Shown: positions 30,868-41,990 of the stretch, piece by piece
How the letters are laid out: each line of letters starts with the position of its first letter
How positions within the stretch are numbered: position 1 is the stretch's first letter
Assembly: GCF_000350105.1 (NCBI RefSeq)
Contig: NZ_CAIY01000011.1
Coordinates: forward strand, 1 to 61,915
DNA: 61,915 nt
Direction of reading: 5' to 3'
Source of the DNA: Richelia intracellularis HH01
GTDB taxonomy: Bacteria; Cyanobacteriota; Cyanobacteriia; Cyanobacteriales; Nostocaceae
Made by a program: the position numbers and the translations under genes
Notes under the pieces: generated by a model
Database searches by the model: none
What the model saw: only the letters and a program-made list of their open reading frames with translations
What the model was told of the DNA's origin: nothing

Positions 30868-31452
30868 ATGAAGGGTATTAAACTACATTTTCCACAAAAT
30901 AAATTCGCTTCTAGTGGCAGGATTTTATTTATAACTGCACTGATAATTGGCCTGTTTATTATCATTGTCAAGCCAGTAGTTGCTGGCATAAATGATGATA
31001 GATATGATGGGAACATTTTTGTTGTTTATGCTGGTAATGGTTCCCTTATACCACCAGCACAAACCCTGGAAGAGACTTTGGCTAGACACAAACCTGCTAT
31101 TTTGACTTTTTATGTAGATAACAGCAGCAATTGTAAACAGTACGCAATTGTGGTTTCCCAATTACAGGAATTCTACGGAAGGGCTGCAGAAATAATTCCC
31201 ATTAATGTAGATGCCATTCCCCAGAAGGAAAGTTTTAAACTAACGGAAGCAGGTTATTACTATTCTGGAGGAGTTCCTCAAGTGGTAGTATTTGACCAAG
31301 CTGGCAAGGTAGTTTTCAATAAGAATGGTCAAGTTCCCTACGAAGATATCGATGACAAATTAAGGGTAGTATTCAATTTACTGCCACGTGAGGAGTCAGT
31401 AACACTAAAGCGTCGTTCTTTTAATGAGTTCAGTAGCGAATTAACTCCATAA
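30868..31452 (+). CDS. Thioredoxin-fold thylakoid protein, putative photosystem I accumulation factor
   Basis: 194 residues. A hydrophobic signal or anchor at 17-39 ends at VVAG and precedes a thioredoxin-like domain (HKPAILTFYVDNSSNCKQYA, then GGVPQVVVFDQAGKVVF). It resembles cyanobacterial proteins annotated as thylakoid photosystem I accumulation factor; that name comes from memory of homologues. The active site has a single Cys (Cys89) where thioredoxins have CxxC, so ordinary disulfide exchange is unlikely. ATG start; a strong terminator follows at once, so it is probably transcribed alone. Confidence 0.75.
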   Translation: MKGIKLHFPQNKFASSGRILFITALIIGLFIIIVKPVVAGINDDRYDGNIFVVYAGNGSLIPPAQTLEETLARHKPAILTFYVDNSSNCKQYAIVVSQLQEFYGRAAEIIPINVDAIPQKESFKLTEAGYYYSGGVPQVVVFDQAGKVVFNKNGQVPYEDIDDKLRVVFNLLPREESVTLKRRSFNEFSSELTP

Positions 31453-31458
31453 TTTAAT

Positions 31459-31491
31459 GGGCAGAAAAAATATTTCTCTGCCCTATTTTTT
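31459..31491 (+). terminator. Intrinsic terminator after the photosystem I factor gene
   Basis: GGGCAGA (31459-31465) pairs with TCTGCCC (31477-31483), followed by TATTTTTT. It starts 7 bp after the stop codon. Confidence 0.9.
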
Positions 31492-31695
31492 CGTTCTATA
31501 TGATACGACATCCTGTTTGTTAATCAAGGATAATTTTGTATATTCCGCTAAAAAGTATTAAACAATCAATCACCCAATGGGTGCAAGTGATTATACTTAC
31601 CTATAAAGAACACTAACAGTTCTATAATTCAAGCCTTTAAGTTAATACGGAGCATAGCGTGGCTATGCAATACAAAATTCAAAATCCAAAATTGA

Positions 31696-32310
31696 ATGAC
31701 TATGTCCCAGGTTTACACAACCCAAGAGCTAATTCAAATTTTGGCAGACGAACGTCGTGCTTGCCTTAAAGGAGAACGTTTAAAGTTAGAAGTTAACGTA
31801 TCAGGTAATCCTGTAATTGACCAATTTATTAAAACTGAGGGTCTACAAAAATTCACAGCCTATCAAGATTTCAAAGCTTCAATTCATGAATATCAAAGAA
31901 AATATAAAGTATCAGGTATAACTAGCCAAATAATAGATGTCAAAGGAAAAACCTTACATTATCCAGTAGTTGACTCTCAATTAATTACTTTACCTAGTGA
32001 TCTAGGTATACTCAAGGCAGCTAAGAGTTCCATTTTGAATTTTTGGTATGAAGTTACTGGGTGTATGGATTTGTATCTGAATATAAACAATAGTAAACAA
32101 TATCAGGCAATTGAAGAAATTGATGTGGAGAGAATAGCCTACAGAACTGAATGGTGTAGCTTGTGGAAATGGGAAAATCCACAATTTCTGGAAATCATTT
32201 TACAACTGGGGTGGGGTAAAGTGGAGTTAGCTGCTTATCGGAGAAATTTTCCCGTATCTGGCAGCGAATATATTCATGCTGTCAACCCTGGGAATGTGCC
32301 CATTGGGTAA
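31696..32310 (+). CDS. Conserved cyanobacterial-type hypothetical protein
   Basis: 204 residues, soluble, no signal peptide or membrane helix. I do not recognise a named domain. The frame is well used along its length, with aromatic-rich patches (RTEWCSLWKWENPQF), so I consider it real. Start at ATG 31696 or 31702. Just upstream is an AAAATTCAAAATCCAAAATT stretch, the kind of short degenerate repeat seen in Nostocales spacers. The terminator before it implies its own promoter in 31500-31690. Confidence 0.7.
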   Translation: MTMSQVYTTQELIQILADERRACLKGERLKLEVNVSGNPVIDQFIKTEGLQKFTAYQDFKASIHEYQRKYKVSGITSQIIDVKGKTLHYPVVDSQLITLPSDLGILKAAKSSILNFWYEVTGCMDLYLNINNSKQYQAIEEIDVERIAYRTEWCSLWKWENPQFLEIILQLGWGKVELAAYRRNFPVSGSEYIHAVNPGNVPIG

Positions 32311-33190
32311 TATTTAATATTATTTTTGTATGTTTAATATAACTAAAGGTTTGATTTTTATCTGCGGAAGCACTATAGCGTTTGATACTAATATTCTAAC
32401 CAACTAAATTTACCTTCAGGGAATTATCAATTAAAACTAGAAAGCTACTATCTAGAAATAGTAAGAATTATTTAAGGTTTTCACTATTCAGAGTAAATGG
32501 GATAGTAACTTATTAGAATATAATTCGGGTAAATAGACTTTTAGGATACCACTAATTATACAATAATTTACCTTGGTCTAATAGTGTAATGACAGTTATC
32601 ATTACACATCCTATAAGAAAAGCAGGAAAATAATAAGACACAGATTTTGATGCTAACCTAGCATTACCTATAAGAAATAGTGTACTGACATTACAATGTA
32701 AATTATTACTGTATTGTTATGTATTGATTATCTTTGACTATAAATATGTTGATTGTTCATTATCTCTAAATTCATAAATGCTTTTTTAAAATCCATTAGC
32801 TATGTTACAAAGTTAATTTTTGTATTGGTATTACTGATTTCCCAAAAATTGATACTCCTGGATAGTCATCTTGCTTCATACATTATTTTTTACTCCTATT
32901 ACTAAATTTTTTAGTATGGTTGTAGACCATAAACCTGCTTCTGACATAAAGATTAATAATAACTTAGGATATATGAAGAATATATCTTAAGTTATACAAC
33001 AAGGTTAAATTAAAACTTACTTCCCAAACTATTTCTTAGTATTAATGAAATTCAGTTAATCATTGTCACTAATTTAAGTCAAATTTTTTTGAGAAATAAT
33101 AATTAAATGTGAATATCGAACTTAATTAATTACTGCAATATCTACATTATTCAGACTAACATTATAGCAATAACATCCTGAGGGTATTAA
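32311..33190. other. AT-rich spacer upstream of ictB
   Basis: 880 bp without a recognisable frame. A near-perfect 15-bp inverted repeat lies at 32959-32995 (separate entry). Confidence 0.5.
32959..32995. repeat. Inverted repeat, 15-bp stem with one wobble
   Basis: ATAACTTAGGATATA (32959-32973) pairs with TATATCTTAAGTTAT (32981-32995), 7-nt loop, one G-T mismatch. It lies about 195 bp before ictB. Confidence 0.7.
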
Positions 33191-34606
33191 ATGAATCTAG
33201 TTTGGCAAATATTTACCTTACGTAGTTTTCCTATGAAAGCATACCTTTCAACAAGCTTACTACATCATATTACTGTAGGTCATTTTAAGTCGTGGCAACA
33301 GGGTAGTATATTCATGCAGTGGGGAGATTTTCTTGCAACAATAATTATTAGCATTTTGTATATCTTATCACCGTACAGCTCTACTGCTTTAATCGGTTGG
33401 CTACTTGGTATTTGCTTTCTCTTTTGGGGATTAATTACAGTATCTGATGATACATCTAAACAAAATGCAGCAAGTATTACCCCACTTCATATAGTTGTAA
33501 TGTTATATTGGTTAATTGCTGCAACTTCTGCAGCTTTATCACCAACAAAACAAGATTCAATTAAAGATTTAGCGACTTTCAGCTTGTATATACCTCTATT
33601 TTTTCTTTGTGCAAGGGTGTTGCGTTCATCACTGATGCGTAACATTGTAATTACAGTATTTTTACATACATCTCTTTTCGTTAGTATATATGGTATAAGA
33701 CAGTGGTTTATTGGTACACCAGCACTTGCTACTTGGGTAGATCCAGAATCTTCCTTATCAAAGACAACTAGGGTTTATAGTTACTTGGGTAATCCTAATC
33801 TACTTGCTGGTTATTTAATTGCTGCTGTAATTTTAAGTGCAGTTGCTATTTTTGCTTGGCAAACTTGGCTACAAAAGACATTAGCCATGATCATGCTTGT
33901 AGTTACTAGCATTTGCTTAATTCTTACCTTTAGCCGTGGCGGTTGGATTGGTTTATTGGCGGCATTATTTGCCCTTATAACTCTCTTATATTACTGGTGG
34001 AACCTTAAAGTTCCCCCTGCTCTGAGAACTTATTTACCTGTAGCAATTGTTGGAGTTGTAACAATATTATTCATTCTATTACTCGCATTTGTAGAACCGG
34101 TGAGAGAAAGGTTTTTTAGTATTTTTGTGGGCCGGAAGGACAGCAGCAATAATTTTCGCCACAATGTTTGGGATGCTGTATTTAAAATGATTAGTAATCG
34201 CCCAGTAATTGGTATTGGACCGGGGCATAATTCTTTTAATAAAATTTATCCACTATACCAAGTTCCTGGCTACACTGCATTAAGCGCTTATTCTATTTTC
34301 TTAGAAATAATTGTAGAAACTGGTTTTGTTGGTTTAGCTGGTTTCTTTTGGTTACTTATAGTCTCCTTCAATATTGCCACTCAACAGATACAAAGTTTGC
34401 GAGTAATAGATAAGACAGATGCCTTTTGGTTAATGGGTGCATTGGCAACCATGATCGGAATGCTTACACATGGATTAGTTGATACTGTGTGGTATCGCCC
34501 ATCTATACATACCCTATGGTGGCTGATGTTAGGTATAATTGCTAGTTATTGGACTCCCATAAGGCAAAACCAAACCGAAGATAATTCAAAAATTTCTAAT
34601 TATTGA
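33191..34606 (+). CDS. ictB: IctB-type membrane protein (O-antigen ligase/Wzy fold)
   Basis: 471 residues with about ten to twelve membrane helices. It matches IctB, first described as a putative bicarbonate transporter; the family also belongs to the O-antigen ligase (Wzy_C) superfamily, so transport is not proven. Landmarks: TRVYSYLGNPNLLAGYL, LTFSRGGWIGLLAALFAL and the RPVIGIGPGHNSFNKIYP loop with a His typical of the ligase fold. ATG start at 33191; a second Met at residue 15 is possible. Long spacers on both sides indicate a single-gene transcript. Confidence 0.88.
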   Translation: MNLVWQIFTLRSFPMKAYLSTSLLHHITVGHFKSWQQGSIFMQWGDFLATIIISILYILSPYSSTALIGWLLGICFLFWGLITVSDDTSKQNAASITPLHIVVMLYWLIAATSAALSPTKQDSIKDLATFSLYIPLFFLCARVLRSSLMRNIVITVFLHTSLFVSIYGIRQWFIGTPALATWVDPESSLSKTTRVYSYLGNPNLLAGYLIAAVILSAVAIFAWQTWLQKTLAMIMLVVTSICLILTFSRGGWIGLLAALFALITLLYYWWNLKVPPALRTYLPVAIVGVVTILFILLLAFVEPVRERFFSIFVGRKDSSNNFRHNVWDAVFKMISNRPVIGIGPGHNSFNKIYPLYQVPGYTALSAYSIFLEIIVETGFVGLAGFFWLLIVSFNIATQQIQSLRVIDKTDAFWLMGALATMIGMLTHGLVDTVWYRPSIHTLWWLMLGIIASYWTPIRQNQTEDNSKISNY

Positions 34607-36257
34607 GTATTCTTTCTACTTTTATTCCTATGGGATGCTTAATTTGTACTGATGAGTACAATTTAATTATGAGTCAAACAAAAAAATCTGTATCTTTTGT
34701 AACCTAAGTGCCCTATGTCTATATAAATTTTGTGAATAAGATGATATTACCTGTCTAAAAAGTTACCAATGAGATAATATACTAACTATCTTAGTAACTA
34801 CCATGAAAATTAAAGATACATCAATTAATTCCTAGTATTAATAACTTTTTCTATCCTTTTTACTGCCATAAGTATCTAAATTTTTTTATTAGCTTAGAGG
34901 AAAATATTTACCTCAATTATAACCAGCAAATAGAGGATATAATCTAAAAAGTACACACTGCATTAGTAATTTAAATTACCCGCTAAATATACTAAATCTT
35001 TACTATCATCCAAATATTATATTTGCATAAGTATAGAACTAACTAATGACAGATCTACGCGTAAGTAGCCATGCCTAATTATTCGGCTCACATCATAATC
35101 TCAAATAAAAGCAAAGCTTTTATAATCCAATTTTGGTAAGCAAACTTTACAAGCAAATATGCTTGTAAAGTTTGAACTTGAATCCTGAATTATGTCCCGA
35201 TAAATAGATTATATTCAATTATCTTTATATACTCTGCAATGCAACCAAGTAGTTTTCAAATAGGGTCTCTGTTAAGGCTTATAGGGATAATTCCAAGTTT
35301 TAAATAGCGGTCAAATGATTTATCTCCTTATTCAAATTTTGACTTAACCATTGCTATACTTTTAATATTTTTATTATTAACAATTACCTCAAATTAAATA
35401 TTATTAGGTTCCACTTCTGTCAAATTTTAATTACCGAAATAATTATAAATTATAAGCTAGATAACAGCTAGGCTCTGGCTATTTATTAGGAGTATAAGTG
35501 TACAGAATAATTATTCTCTGTAGGCATATATTTATTAGAAAGCTCTATCATACAAATCTTTATAAAAACACAAAAAATACATTTATAACTTTCTATATAT
35601 TTATTTAATACTTGTAATTATATAGCTCATATCTAAGTATAATAAATAATTGTTGGTTTATACTTGAATTTATTATATCAACTATTTGGAAGAGCTCACA
35701 TACTTTCATATGCAGAATGGTAAGCATAAAAATCAGAGATATGAAGGGTTTAGAAAAAGGTCTTTTACAGAATATTTAACATATGAAGCATTGAGATATG
35801 TTTGGGATTATAATGCTTGATTCTAAACCTAGATTCTACATCATAACCAAGATGAATTTGATATAACCCATGGTTGTTGAAAGCACCAGTGATATAAGTT
35901 CTCAATTATTTTTTCTGTATCTAAATGGCTATCTAATAAAACTAGGTAGTCTTACCAACAGATACATATAATAATAGTCCTGAAATCATATCATACAATT
36001 AGTCAATTAACTGATGAATTATCTCAAATCTACTTAGAGAAATTTTATTATAAAAATTGACTAATTATTTTAGTCAATTGTAAGCTGTATTCATGCTAAG
36101 TAAAGTCCATAAGACAACCTACTAACTTACGATAAATATATAAATCTATGTATTATTTAGTTATAATAATGTTATTTAGTGTTTTTAACTAACCTAGCAA
36201 GATATTTATTTTTGATTATCTATTTTTTAATCGGATTGAAATTAAACCAAATATTTG
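34607..36257. other. Long AT-rich spacer upstream of smpB
   Basis: 1.65 kb. It contains the hairpin 35141-35174, a 10-bp hairpin at 36055-36079 (AATTGACTAA / TTAGTCAATT), and a 36-codon frame at 35710-35820 (contains FRKRSFTEYLTYEALRYVWD) that may be a gene fragment. No full gene is recognised. Confidence 0.5.
35141..35174. repeat. Inverted repeat, 15-bp perfect stem
   Basis: CAAACTTTACAAGCA (35141-35155) pairs exactly with 35160-35174 across a 4-nt loop. It stands alone in a spacer, over 500 bp from the end of ictB and over 1 kb from smpB. Confidence 0.8.
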
Positions 36258-36755
36258 ATGAACAGCAAAAATAGCAAGAGTAATACAAATAACAATCGAG
36301 ACAATGGTTATAGAATAGTTAGTGATAATCGTCAGGCACGCTATTTATATGAAATCCTTGAAACCTATGAAGCAGGTCTTGAACTATTCGGAACAGAAGT
36401 AAAATCTATTCGTGCAGGTAGGATAAATATTCAAGATGGTTATGCTTTAATCAAGAATGGAGAAGCTTGGCTATTGAATGCTCATATTTCCCCTTACAAT
36501 GCTAGTAGTCAATATTTTAACCACGAACCCCGTCGTACTCGTAAGCTATTATTACATCGTCAGGAAATTCGCAAGTTAATCGGTAAAGTAGAACAGCAAG
36601 GATTAACCTTAGTACCCCTAAAAATCTACTTAAAACGAGGCTGGGTGAAGGTAAGCATTGCCCTAGCTAGAGGTAAAAAAGTTTATGATAAAAGAGAAAC
36701 TATTAAACAAAGACAGGATCAACGAGACATGCAAAGAGCTATGAAAAGCTATTAA
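36258..36755 (+). CDS. smpB: SsrA-binding protein SmpB
   Basis: 165 residues from ATG 36258 (a TTG just before it is in frame). SmpB delivers tmRNA to stalled ribosomes for trans-translation. Conserved: ARYLYEILETYEAGLELFGTEV, SIRAGRINIQDGYA, NHEPRRTRKLLLHRQEI, and the basic tail KKVYDKRETIKQRQ. The Asn/Ser-rich first 18 residues are not conserved. The tmRNA gene ssrA was not seen in the window. Confidence 0.97.
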   Translation: MNSKNSKSNTNNNRDNGYRIVSDNRQARYLYEILETYEAGLELFGTEVKSIRAGRINIQDGYALIKNGEAWLLNAHISPYNASSQYFNHEPRRTRKLLLHRQEIRKLIGKVEQQGLTLVPLKIYLKRGWVKVSIALARGKKVYDKRETIKQRQDQRDMQRAMKSY

Positions 36756-37638
36756 AATGAGTTCAATATATTAAGTTTAACTTCATTGTAATAGCAAAAA
36801 ATAGCGTTGAAATATCGTTTTCATCAAAGATATTTCAAGTAATTTAATTATTAATATTGCGTATCTGAATAGTTACTAAAATCCCTAATTTATATATTAA
36901 ATATTTAAGTGGTTTTTCTTTGCTGATATTGTAATTCATGCTATTTGCGACAAATACTCTTGAATGAATCTATAACAGTGTAATTCTTGGGCTAATTATT
37001 TTGGGAAAGACCTAAATCCTTTAGGAAATAATTATTCAACAACTATTAGAATACTAATACTTAAGTAATCAGCTCCAGAAAATATTTAAGCATAATCATA
37101 TCCAACAACCCAAATCTTTTATGATTATTTATATATTATTTCTATATTCTGAGTGCTTATCAGCTATATTAGGAGCATAATATTTATTTATTTTCAACTC
37201 TGATTATTAATCGATTAGTTTAACAATTAATATCTTTGGAAGATTACTTCCTTTAGACATACTTTTTCGTATTTGTTTTGGAAAATCACTTTAATTTCTG
37301 AAATTCTATATAGAAGAAGAGTTGTTATTTGCCAATATTCTCATTGTAAGCTTCATATTTTGCTCTTATTTTTCAAATCGTCTAAAAGGATTTATTTATA
37401 CTGCTGTGATATTAAGCACATATATTAGGTTATATTAAGTTACACTACATAAATTTTCTTGGTCAGGACTAAGTAGAATATAGTTATATGCTAAGCCTTA
37501 AGATTGATATTCCAACTCTTATCAATTCTATAAATCCAGGTAGAAACTTGAAATAGTAATATGGACTCTTATCTGTTTATATAGCTTAGAATTAAACTAA
37601 CTTTTATCAACTTAACTACTGACACGAAAATTCTACAC
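36756..37638. other. Spacer between convergent smpB and cobW
   Basis: 880 bp. A 10-bp hairpin at 36807-36838 (TTGAAATATC / GATATTTCAA) follows smpB without a T-run and may act as a weak terminator. Otherwise nothing is seen. Confidence 0.5.
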
Positions 37639-38673
37639 CTAAACTAATTTTAGCCTTATTGCAGCAGTATCTAAATTCTTACCAATAAACACCAAAGTGG
37701 TTTGTCTAGTTTCATTAACTCGCCAAAGGCGATCATAAAACTGATCAAATCTCCTACCTACTCCCTGTACTACTAAACGCATAGGCCTATTAGGGACATC
37801 GACAAACCCCTTTATACGATAAATATCATATTCCTGTGTTAGCAATCGCAAACGTCTTAATAATTCATTTGGTTCATAAGTACGATCTAAAACAAAATGA
37901 GCAGATGCAATCTCTTCATCATGATTATGATCATCTTCTGTATCATGGTGGCTAGGGCGATCATTTAAATTATCTTCCGCAGCGGCATTAAATCCTAATA
38001 AAAGAGAAGGTTCCAGTTTTATCTCACAACTATCTATAACTTTTACAAACCCAGATAATTCCCGTTTTACTAATGTCTCAACAGCAACTTTTGTTGTTTT
38101 ATCCACTAGATCGGTTTTATTAATAACTACTAAATCAGCAGAGGCTAATTGATCTTCAAATAGCTCTTTCAAATGAGCTTCATGTTCCAAGCCCTTATCT
38201 GCTTCTCTATGTCCTACAACTACATCAGGGTTACTAGCAAATGCACCGACAGCTACCGCAGCACAATCTACCACTGTGACTACTGCATCTACCGTTGCAC
38301 CAGAACGAATTTCATGCCACCGAAAAGCTTTAATTAAAGGCTTTGGTAAAGCCAAACCGCTTGTTTCAATCAAAATACAATCAATACTATTTCGACTTTG
38401 CAATAATTTTTGCATTGTCGGCAAAAATTCCTCTTGGACTGTACAACACAAACAGCCATTAGTTAGTTCAAATATACGATTATTGATATTTCCATCTTCT
38501 GGACATATCTGACAGGATTTCAACAACTCTCCATCAATACCGAGCTCGCCAAATTCATTAACCAAGACAGCAATGCGCTTTCCCTGATTATTTTCCAGCA
38601 AATGGCGAATTAAAGTGGTTTTACCACTTCCTAAAAAGCCCGTAATGATCGTAACAGGTATTTTTGCTCCCAT
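37639..38673 (-). CDS. CobW/COG0523 family metallochaperone GTPase
   Basis: 344 residues from ATG 38673 (MGAKIPVTIITGFLGSGKTT); the upstream extension of the frame is not typical. G3E GTPase with Walker A at 12-20, the metal-binding CxCC motif Cys74-Leu-Cys76-Cys77, NKTD, a His/Asp-rich stretch (SHHDTEDDHNHDEE, about 255-270) and the C-terminal CobW_C domain. Family members insert Zn or Co; the classic CobW role in cobalamin synthesis is only one possibility. 154 bp behind heme oxygenase on the same strand. Confidence 0.9.
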   Translation of the reverse strand: MGAKIPVTIITGFLGSGKTTLIRHLLENNQGKRIAVLVNEFGELGIDGELLKSCQICPEDGNINNRIFELTNGCLCCTVQEEFLPTMQKLLQSRNSIDCILIETSGLALPKPLIKAFRWHEIRSGATVDAVVTVVDCAAVAVGAFASNPDVVVGHREADKGLEHEAHLKELFEDQLASADLVVINKTDLVDKTTKVAVETLVKRELSGFVKVIDSCEIKLEPSLLLGFNAAAEDNLNDRPSHHDTEDDHNHDEEIASAHFVLDRTYEPNELLRRLRLLTQEYDIYRIKGFVDVPNRPMRLVVQGVGRRFDQFYDRLWRVNETRQTTLVFIGKNLDTAAIRLKLV

Positions 38674-38827
38674 ATTATTCCATAATATATTAATTACTGC
38701 AAAGGAACAAATCAGGGGCAATTATTCTAGGAATATAAGCATTATATGCCTTTCATCTATCCAGAGTTTCTGCCCCACATATATAATTATTCCAGATTTC
38801 TATGTTTTCGCTAAATGCTAAATGATA

Positions 38828-39538
38828 TTAATCAACAGTAACCAATTCTGTATTTCTCCTGCGACGACGAGTAAGGGCATTGTAAACCATAATTCCAATT
38901 GCTTTAATTAAGTTACCTTCTAATTCCTGGAACATTTTCATATTTATACCAAAAGCATTGTTAGCTTCATCTACAATCCGATTACTAGTGTCATTATCAA
39001 TAGGTAACTGATCTAAAGCCTGACGATACTTATTCTTGAATTCTTTCTCATCACTAATATCAGTAAATTCATAAAATGCTGTTCCACCATCTGTAAGATT
39101 CATAGCTGTTTGGGCAATTCCTTTCAATATTTGTCCCCCAGACAAGTCCCCTAAATAACGAGTATAAGAATGGGCAACTAATAATTCTGGCTCGTTTGCT
39201 GCAACTTCCCTAATGCGCTCTACATAAGCTTTACCAAATGGAGAGAGCTGAATTTGCTCTCGCCAGTTAAGACCATAGTAGTAACTTAAGTCCTTCTCTA
39301 AACTATGTTTGCGATATACTTCCTTAAAGTTAATTTGAGACACAATGGGGTGATTTTGCAGTCTCTCCATTTCTTCTTCCATTACGGAATAGACGAAATA
39401 GAGGTTTGCCACTAATTTGCGATAGGAGTTTTTTTCTACTACTCCTTTTAAAAAACACTTAACAAATCCAACGTTTTCTGCCATTGTGTGGGCTTTCTTA
39501 GTACCTACACGCAATTTGCCTGCTAAATTGCTGCTCAT
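38828..39538 (-). CDS. ho1: Heme oxygenase (biliverdin-forming)
   Basis: 236 residues. Opens heme to biliverdin IX-alpha with ferredoxin as electron donor, the first step to phycobilins. The proximal heme ligand is His17 in TKKAHTMAENVGFVKCF; the distal helix is YTRYLGDLSGGQILKGIAQ. ATG start. The gene lies upstream of the cobW-type GTPase, possibly cotranscribed. Its presence supports a phycobilisome-bearing host. Confidence 0.96.
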   Translation of the reverse strand: MSSNLAGKLRVGTKKAHTMAENVGFVKCFLKGVVEKNSYRKLVANLYFVYSVMEEEMERLQNHPIVSQINFKEVYRKHSLEKDLSYYYGLNWREQIQLSPFGKAYVERIREVAANEPELLVAHSYTRYLGDLSGGQILKGIAQTAMNLTDGGTAFYEFTDISDEKEFKNKYRQALDQLPIDNDTSNRIVDEANNAFGINMKMFQELEGNLIKAIGIMVYNALTRRRRRNTELVTVD

Positions 39539-40066
39539 GCTAAATTTCTCAAATAAACAAATAATCTAGAGAGTTTTTCAAATTATTCAGTGGACTTCAA
39601 AAAAGTCACTAGTGAGAATACACTATAACTTTTCAATGAGAGTTTTTATTAAAAATTTTTAAGTGATATCTTCATTTAATTATGCTTTCGTCTAACCATC
39701 ATAATTTTTTTACCTTATACTTACTATCACTGGGTTGATTACAAAAATTAATGTACTCAAACTTATTTATATAATTAAAATTCAATATTTTGTCATGGTT
39801 AATTATCTCTAAGCTTATCAACTATTTACAAATGGTAGTGGAGATAATTGGCATTTTTGTATAACAAGCACTCTATATGGACATTACTATCTATAATACC
39901 CAAGATTGTTGATTTCTAAAGTACTTTAAATATTACATATGTTGAATTATAGATGACAAGTGACCAACCAAGTTCCTCCATAAATTATTAAGATTTTAAG
40001 AGGAATTGAATAATCGGGTATATGATTAAATGTCCTCCAATCTGATTGCGTGGAGCGTTTGAACTT
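39539..40066. other. Divergent spacer between heme oxygenase and glmM
   Basis: About 530 bp, AT-rich, expected to hold promoters for both genes. No clear element could be placed. Confidence 0.5.
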
Positions 40067-41521
40067 ATGGCTTCCCCAATAGTTCGGAATCAAAGCAATA
40101 TTAGCTTGAATCCTACTGTAAATAATTTCACAAATAACCTGCTTTGGGATAAACTTAACCTTCCTAAAACTCCTCTGTTTGGAACTGATGGGATTAGAGG
40201 TAAGGTCGGGGATATACTAGATGTACCATTGGCATTGCAAATTGGTTTTTGGACTGGTGTGGTATTAAATATCCATACCTCCCATATTGGGCCTGTCATT
40301 TTAGGTCAAGACTCTCGTAACTCCAGTGGTGTTTTGGCTATGGCATTAAGTGCTGGTTTAAAAGCAGCAGGATTAGAAGTTTGGTATTTGGGCTTATGTC
40401 CTACACCCTGTGTTGCTTACTTAATAAATCAGACTAATGCCATGGGTGGAGCAATGATTTCTGCCAGCCACAATCCTCCAGAAGACAACGGAATTAAAAT
40501 TTTTGGTTCTAATGGCACCAAATTAAACCAATTGCTACAGGCAGAGATTGAAACGGGTATTAGAGAAAATGTATGTCCGACTATCACCATTTCTGGCCTT
40601 GGGAAATGCTACGCTCGTCCTGAACTCATAAAGAATTATTCTGAAGCAATAAAGGTGCCATTTTCTACCAATCAACTACAGGGGATGAAAATAGTTTTAG
40701 ATGTTGCCTGGGGTGCATCTGTAGGATTGGCATCCTCAGTATTTGAATCCATGGGTGCAAAAGTTATATGTTTACATAATAGTGCTGACGGCAATCGTAT
40801 TAATGTGGGTTGTGGTTCTACTCACTTGGATATTTTACAGGCCAGTGTTAAACAAAATGAAGCAGATTTGGGCTTTGCATTTGATGGAGATGCTGATCGC
40901 GTCTTGGCAGTTGATAATCAAGGTAGAGAAGTAAATGGGGATTATATTCTTTATATATGGGGTAATTACTTAAGACAAAAACAAAAATTGCCAAACAACT
41001 TAATTATATCCACTGTAATGGCAAATCTAGGCCTTGAAAAGGTATGGAAGAAAAATGGTGGCAACTTTATTCGTACAAAAGTAGGAGATCAGCATGTTCA
41101 GGCAGAAATGCTCAATACTGGAAGTATGCTTGGTGGTGAACAATCTGGGCATATACTCTGCCATCACTATGGAATTGCTGGAGATGGTTTGTTAACAGCC
41201 TTACATGTATCATCTCTAGTTAACGAATCAGGGGTTTCTCTTTCAGAAATAGTAGACAAAAGCTTCCAAACTTATCCTCAATTATTGAGAAATATAAGGG
41301 TGGAAGATAAAAGCAAGTTTGCTAATTGGCAAGAATGTCAACCATTACAAATGGTAATCGCCTCTGCAAAAAATGCAATCGGTGATAGAGGAAGAATTTT
41401 AGTTCGTGCTTCTGGTACAGAACCATGTATCAGGGTGATGGTAGAAGCTGAAGTTGCCGAACTTGCACAAAAATGGCTCAATAAATTAGTTGTTATTATC
41501 CAAAAAGAATTATCAGACTAG
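40067..41521 (+). CDS. glmM: Phosphoglucosamine mutase
   Basis: 484 residues from ATG 40067 (an in-frame TTG at 40046 is less likely). Converts glucosamine-6-phosphate to glucosamine-1-phosphate for UDP-GlcNAc and cell wall synthesis. The phosphoserine loop is [12 protein letters not shown] with Ser134; the Mg-binding loop is DGDADR at 273-278; the sugar loop GGEQSGHI and the C-terminal phosphate loop [14 protein letters not shown] are intact. About 30 N-terminal residues precede the usual family start. A short hairpin covers its stop codon. Confidence 0.95.
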   Translation: MASPIVRNQSNISLNPTVNNFTNNLLWDKLNLPKTPLFGTDGIRGKVGDILDVPLALQIGFWTGVVLNIHTSHIGPVILGQDSRNSSGVLAMALSAGLKAAGLEVWYLGLCPTPCVAYLINQTNAMGGAMISASHNPPEDNGIKIFGSNGTKLNQLLQAEIETGIRENVCPTITISGLGKCYARPELIKNYSEAIKVPFSTNQLQGMKIVLDVAWGASVGLASSVFESMGAKVICLHNSADGNRINVGCGSTHLDILQASVKQNEADLGFAFDGDADRVLAVDNQGREVNGDYILYIWGNYLRQKQKLPNNLIISTVMANLGLEKVWKKNGGNFIRTKVGDQHVQAEMLNTGSMLGGEQSGHILCHHYGIAGDGLLTALHVSSLVNESGVSLSEIVDKSFQTYPQLLRNIRVEDKSKFANWQECQPLQMVIASAKNAIGDRGRILVRASGTEPCIRVMVEAEVAELAQKWLNKLVVIIQKELSD

Positions 41522-41536
41522 ATAATTAATCTAGTC
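41516..41536 (+). repeat. Hairpin over the glmM stop codon
   Basis: GACTAGAT (41516-41523) pairs with ATCTAGTC (41529-41536), 5-nt loop. The TAG stop of glmM (41519-41521) is inside the left arm. No T-run follows, so terminator function is uncertain. Confidence 0.6.
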
Positions 41537-41990
41537 ACTACCAGTAAATAATCAAAAGCTATTAGCTGTTTTCTATATTCAACTTGGCTTTAACTTAATT
41601 ATTAATAGACATAGAGACTTTCATCATAAACTTCTTTCCTGATATTTTGCTGAAAATCAATACTCTCCTGCGTAATATTAATCATTAAAGTAGGTCCTTA
41701 AGATTAACTCTATGACTACTTGATTGTAACTATTTCCTCTATAGAGTAAGACTTAAGGGTAGAACTTTTTTGTTGTCTTGTATCTACTATTAATTCTTAG
41801 ACAATATCTTCAATATACAATTATTGACAGTGAAATAATTTTTAGTCATAACAACAATGGAAATTAGAGCAAATACTTGTTACAATTTATACAAAGTAAT
41901 CGAAGTGCTGATTTAAGCCTATAAAATCATTATCAATAATTCTGTTAAGTTGTATCATAGGTGCTTGCAAAAATATTAATATTTACAATA
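41537..41990. other. Spacer between convergent genes
   Basis: 450 bp of AT-rich sequence between glmM (+) and the secreted protein gene (-). Nothing recognised. Confidence 0.5.
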
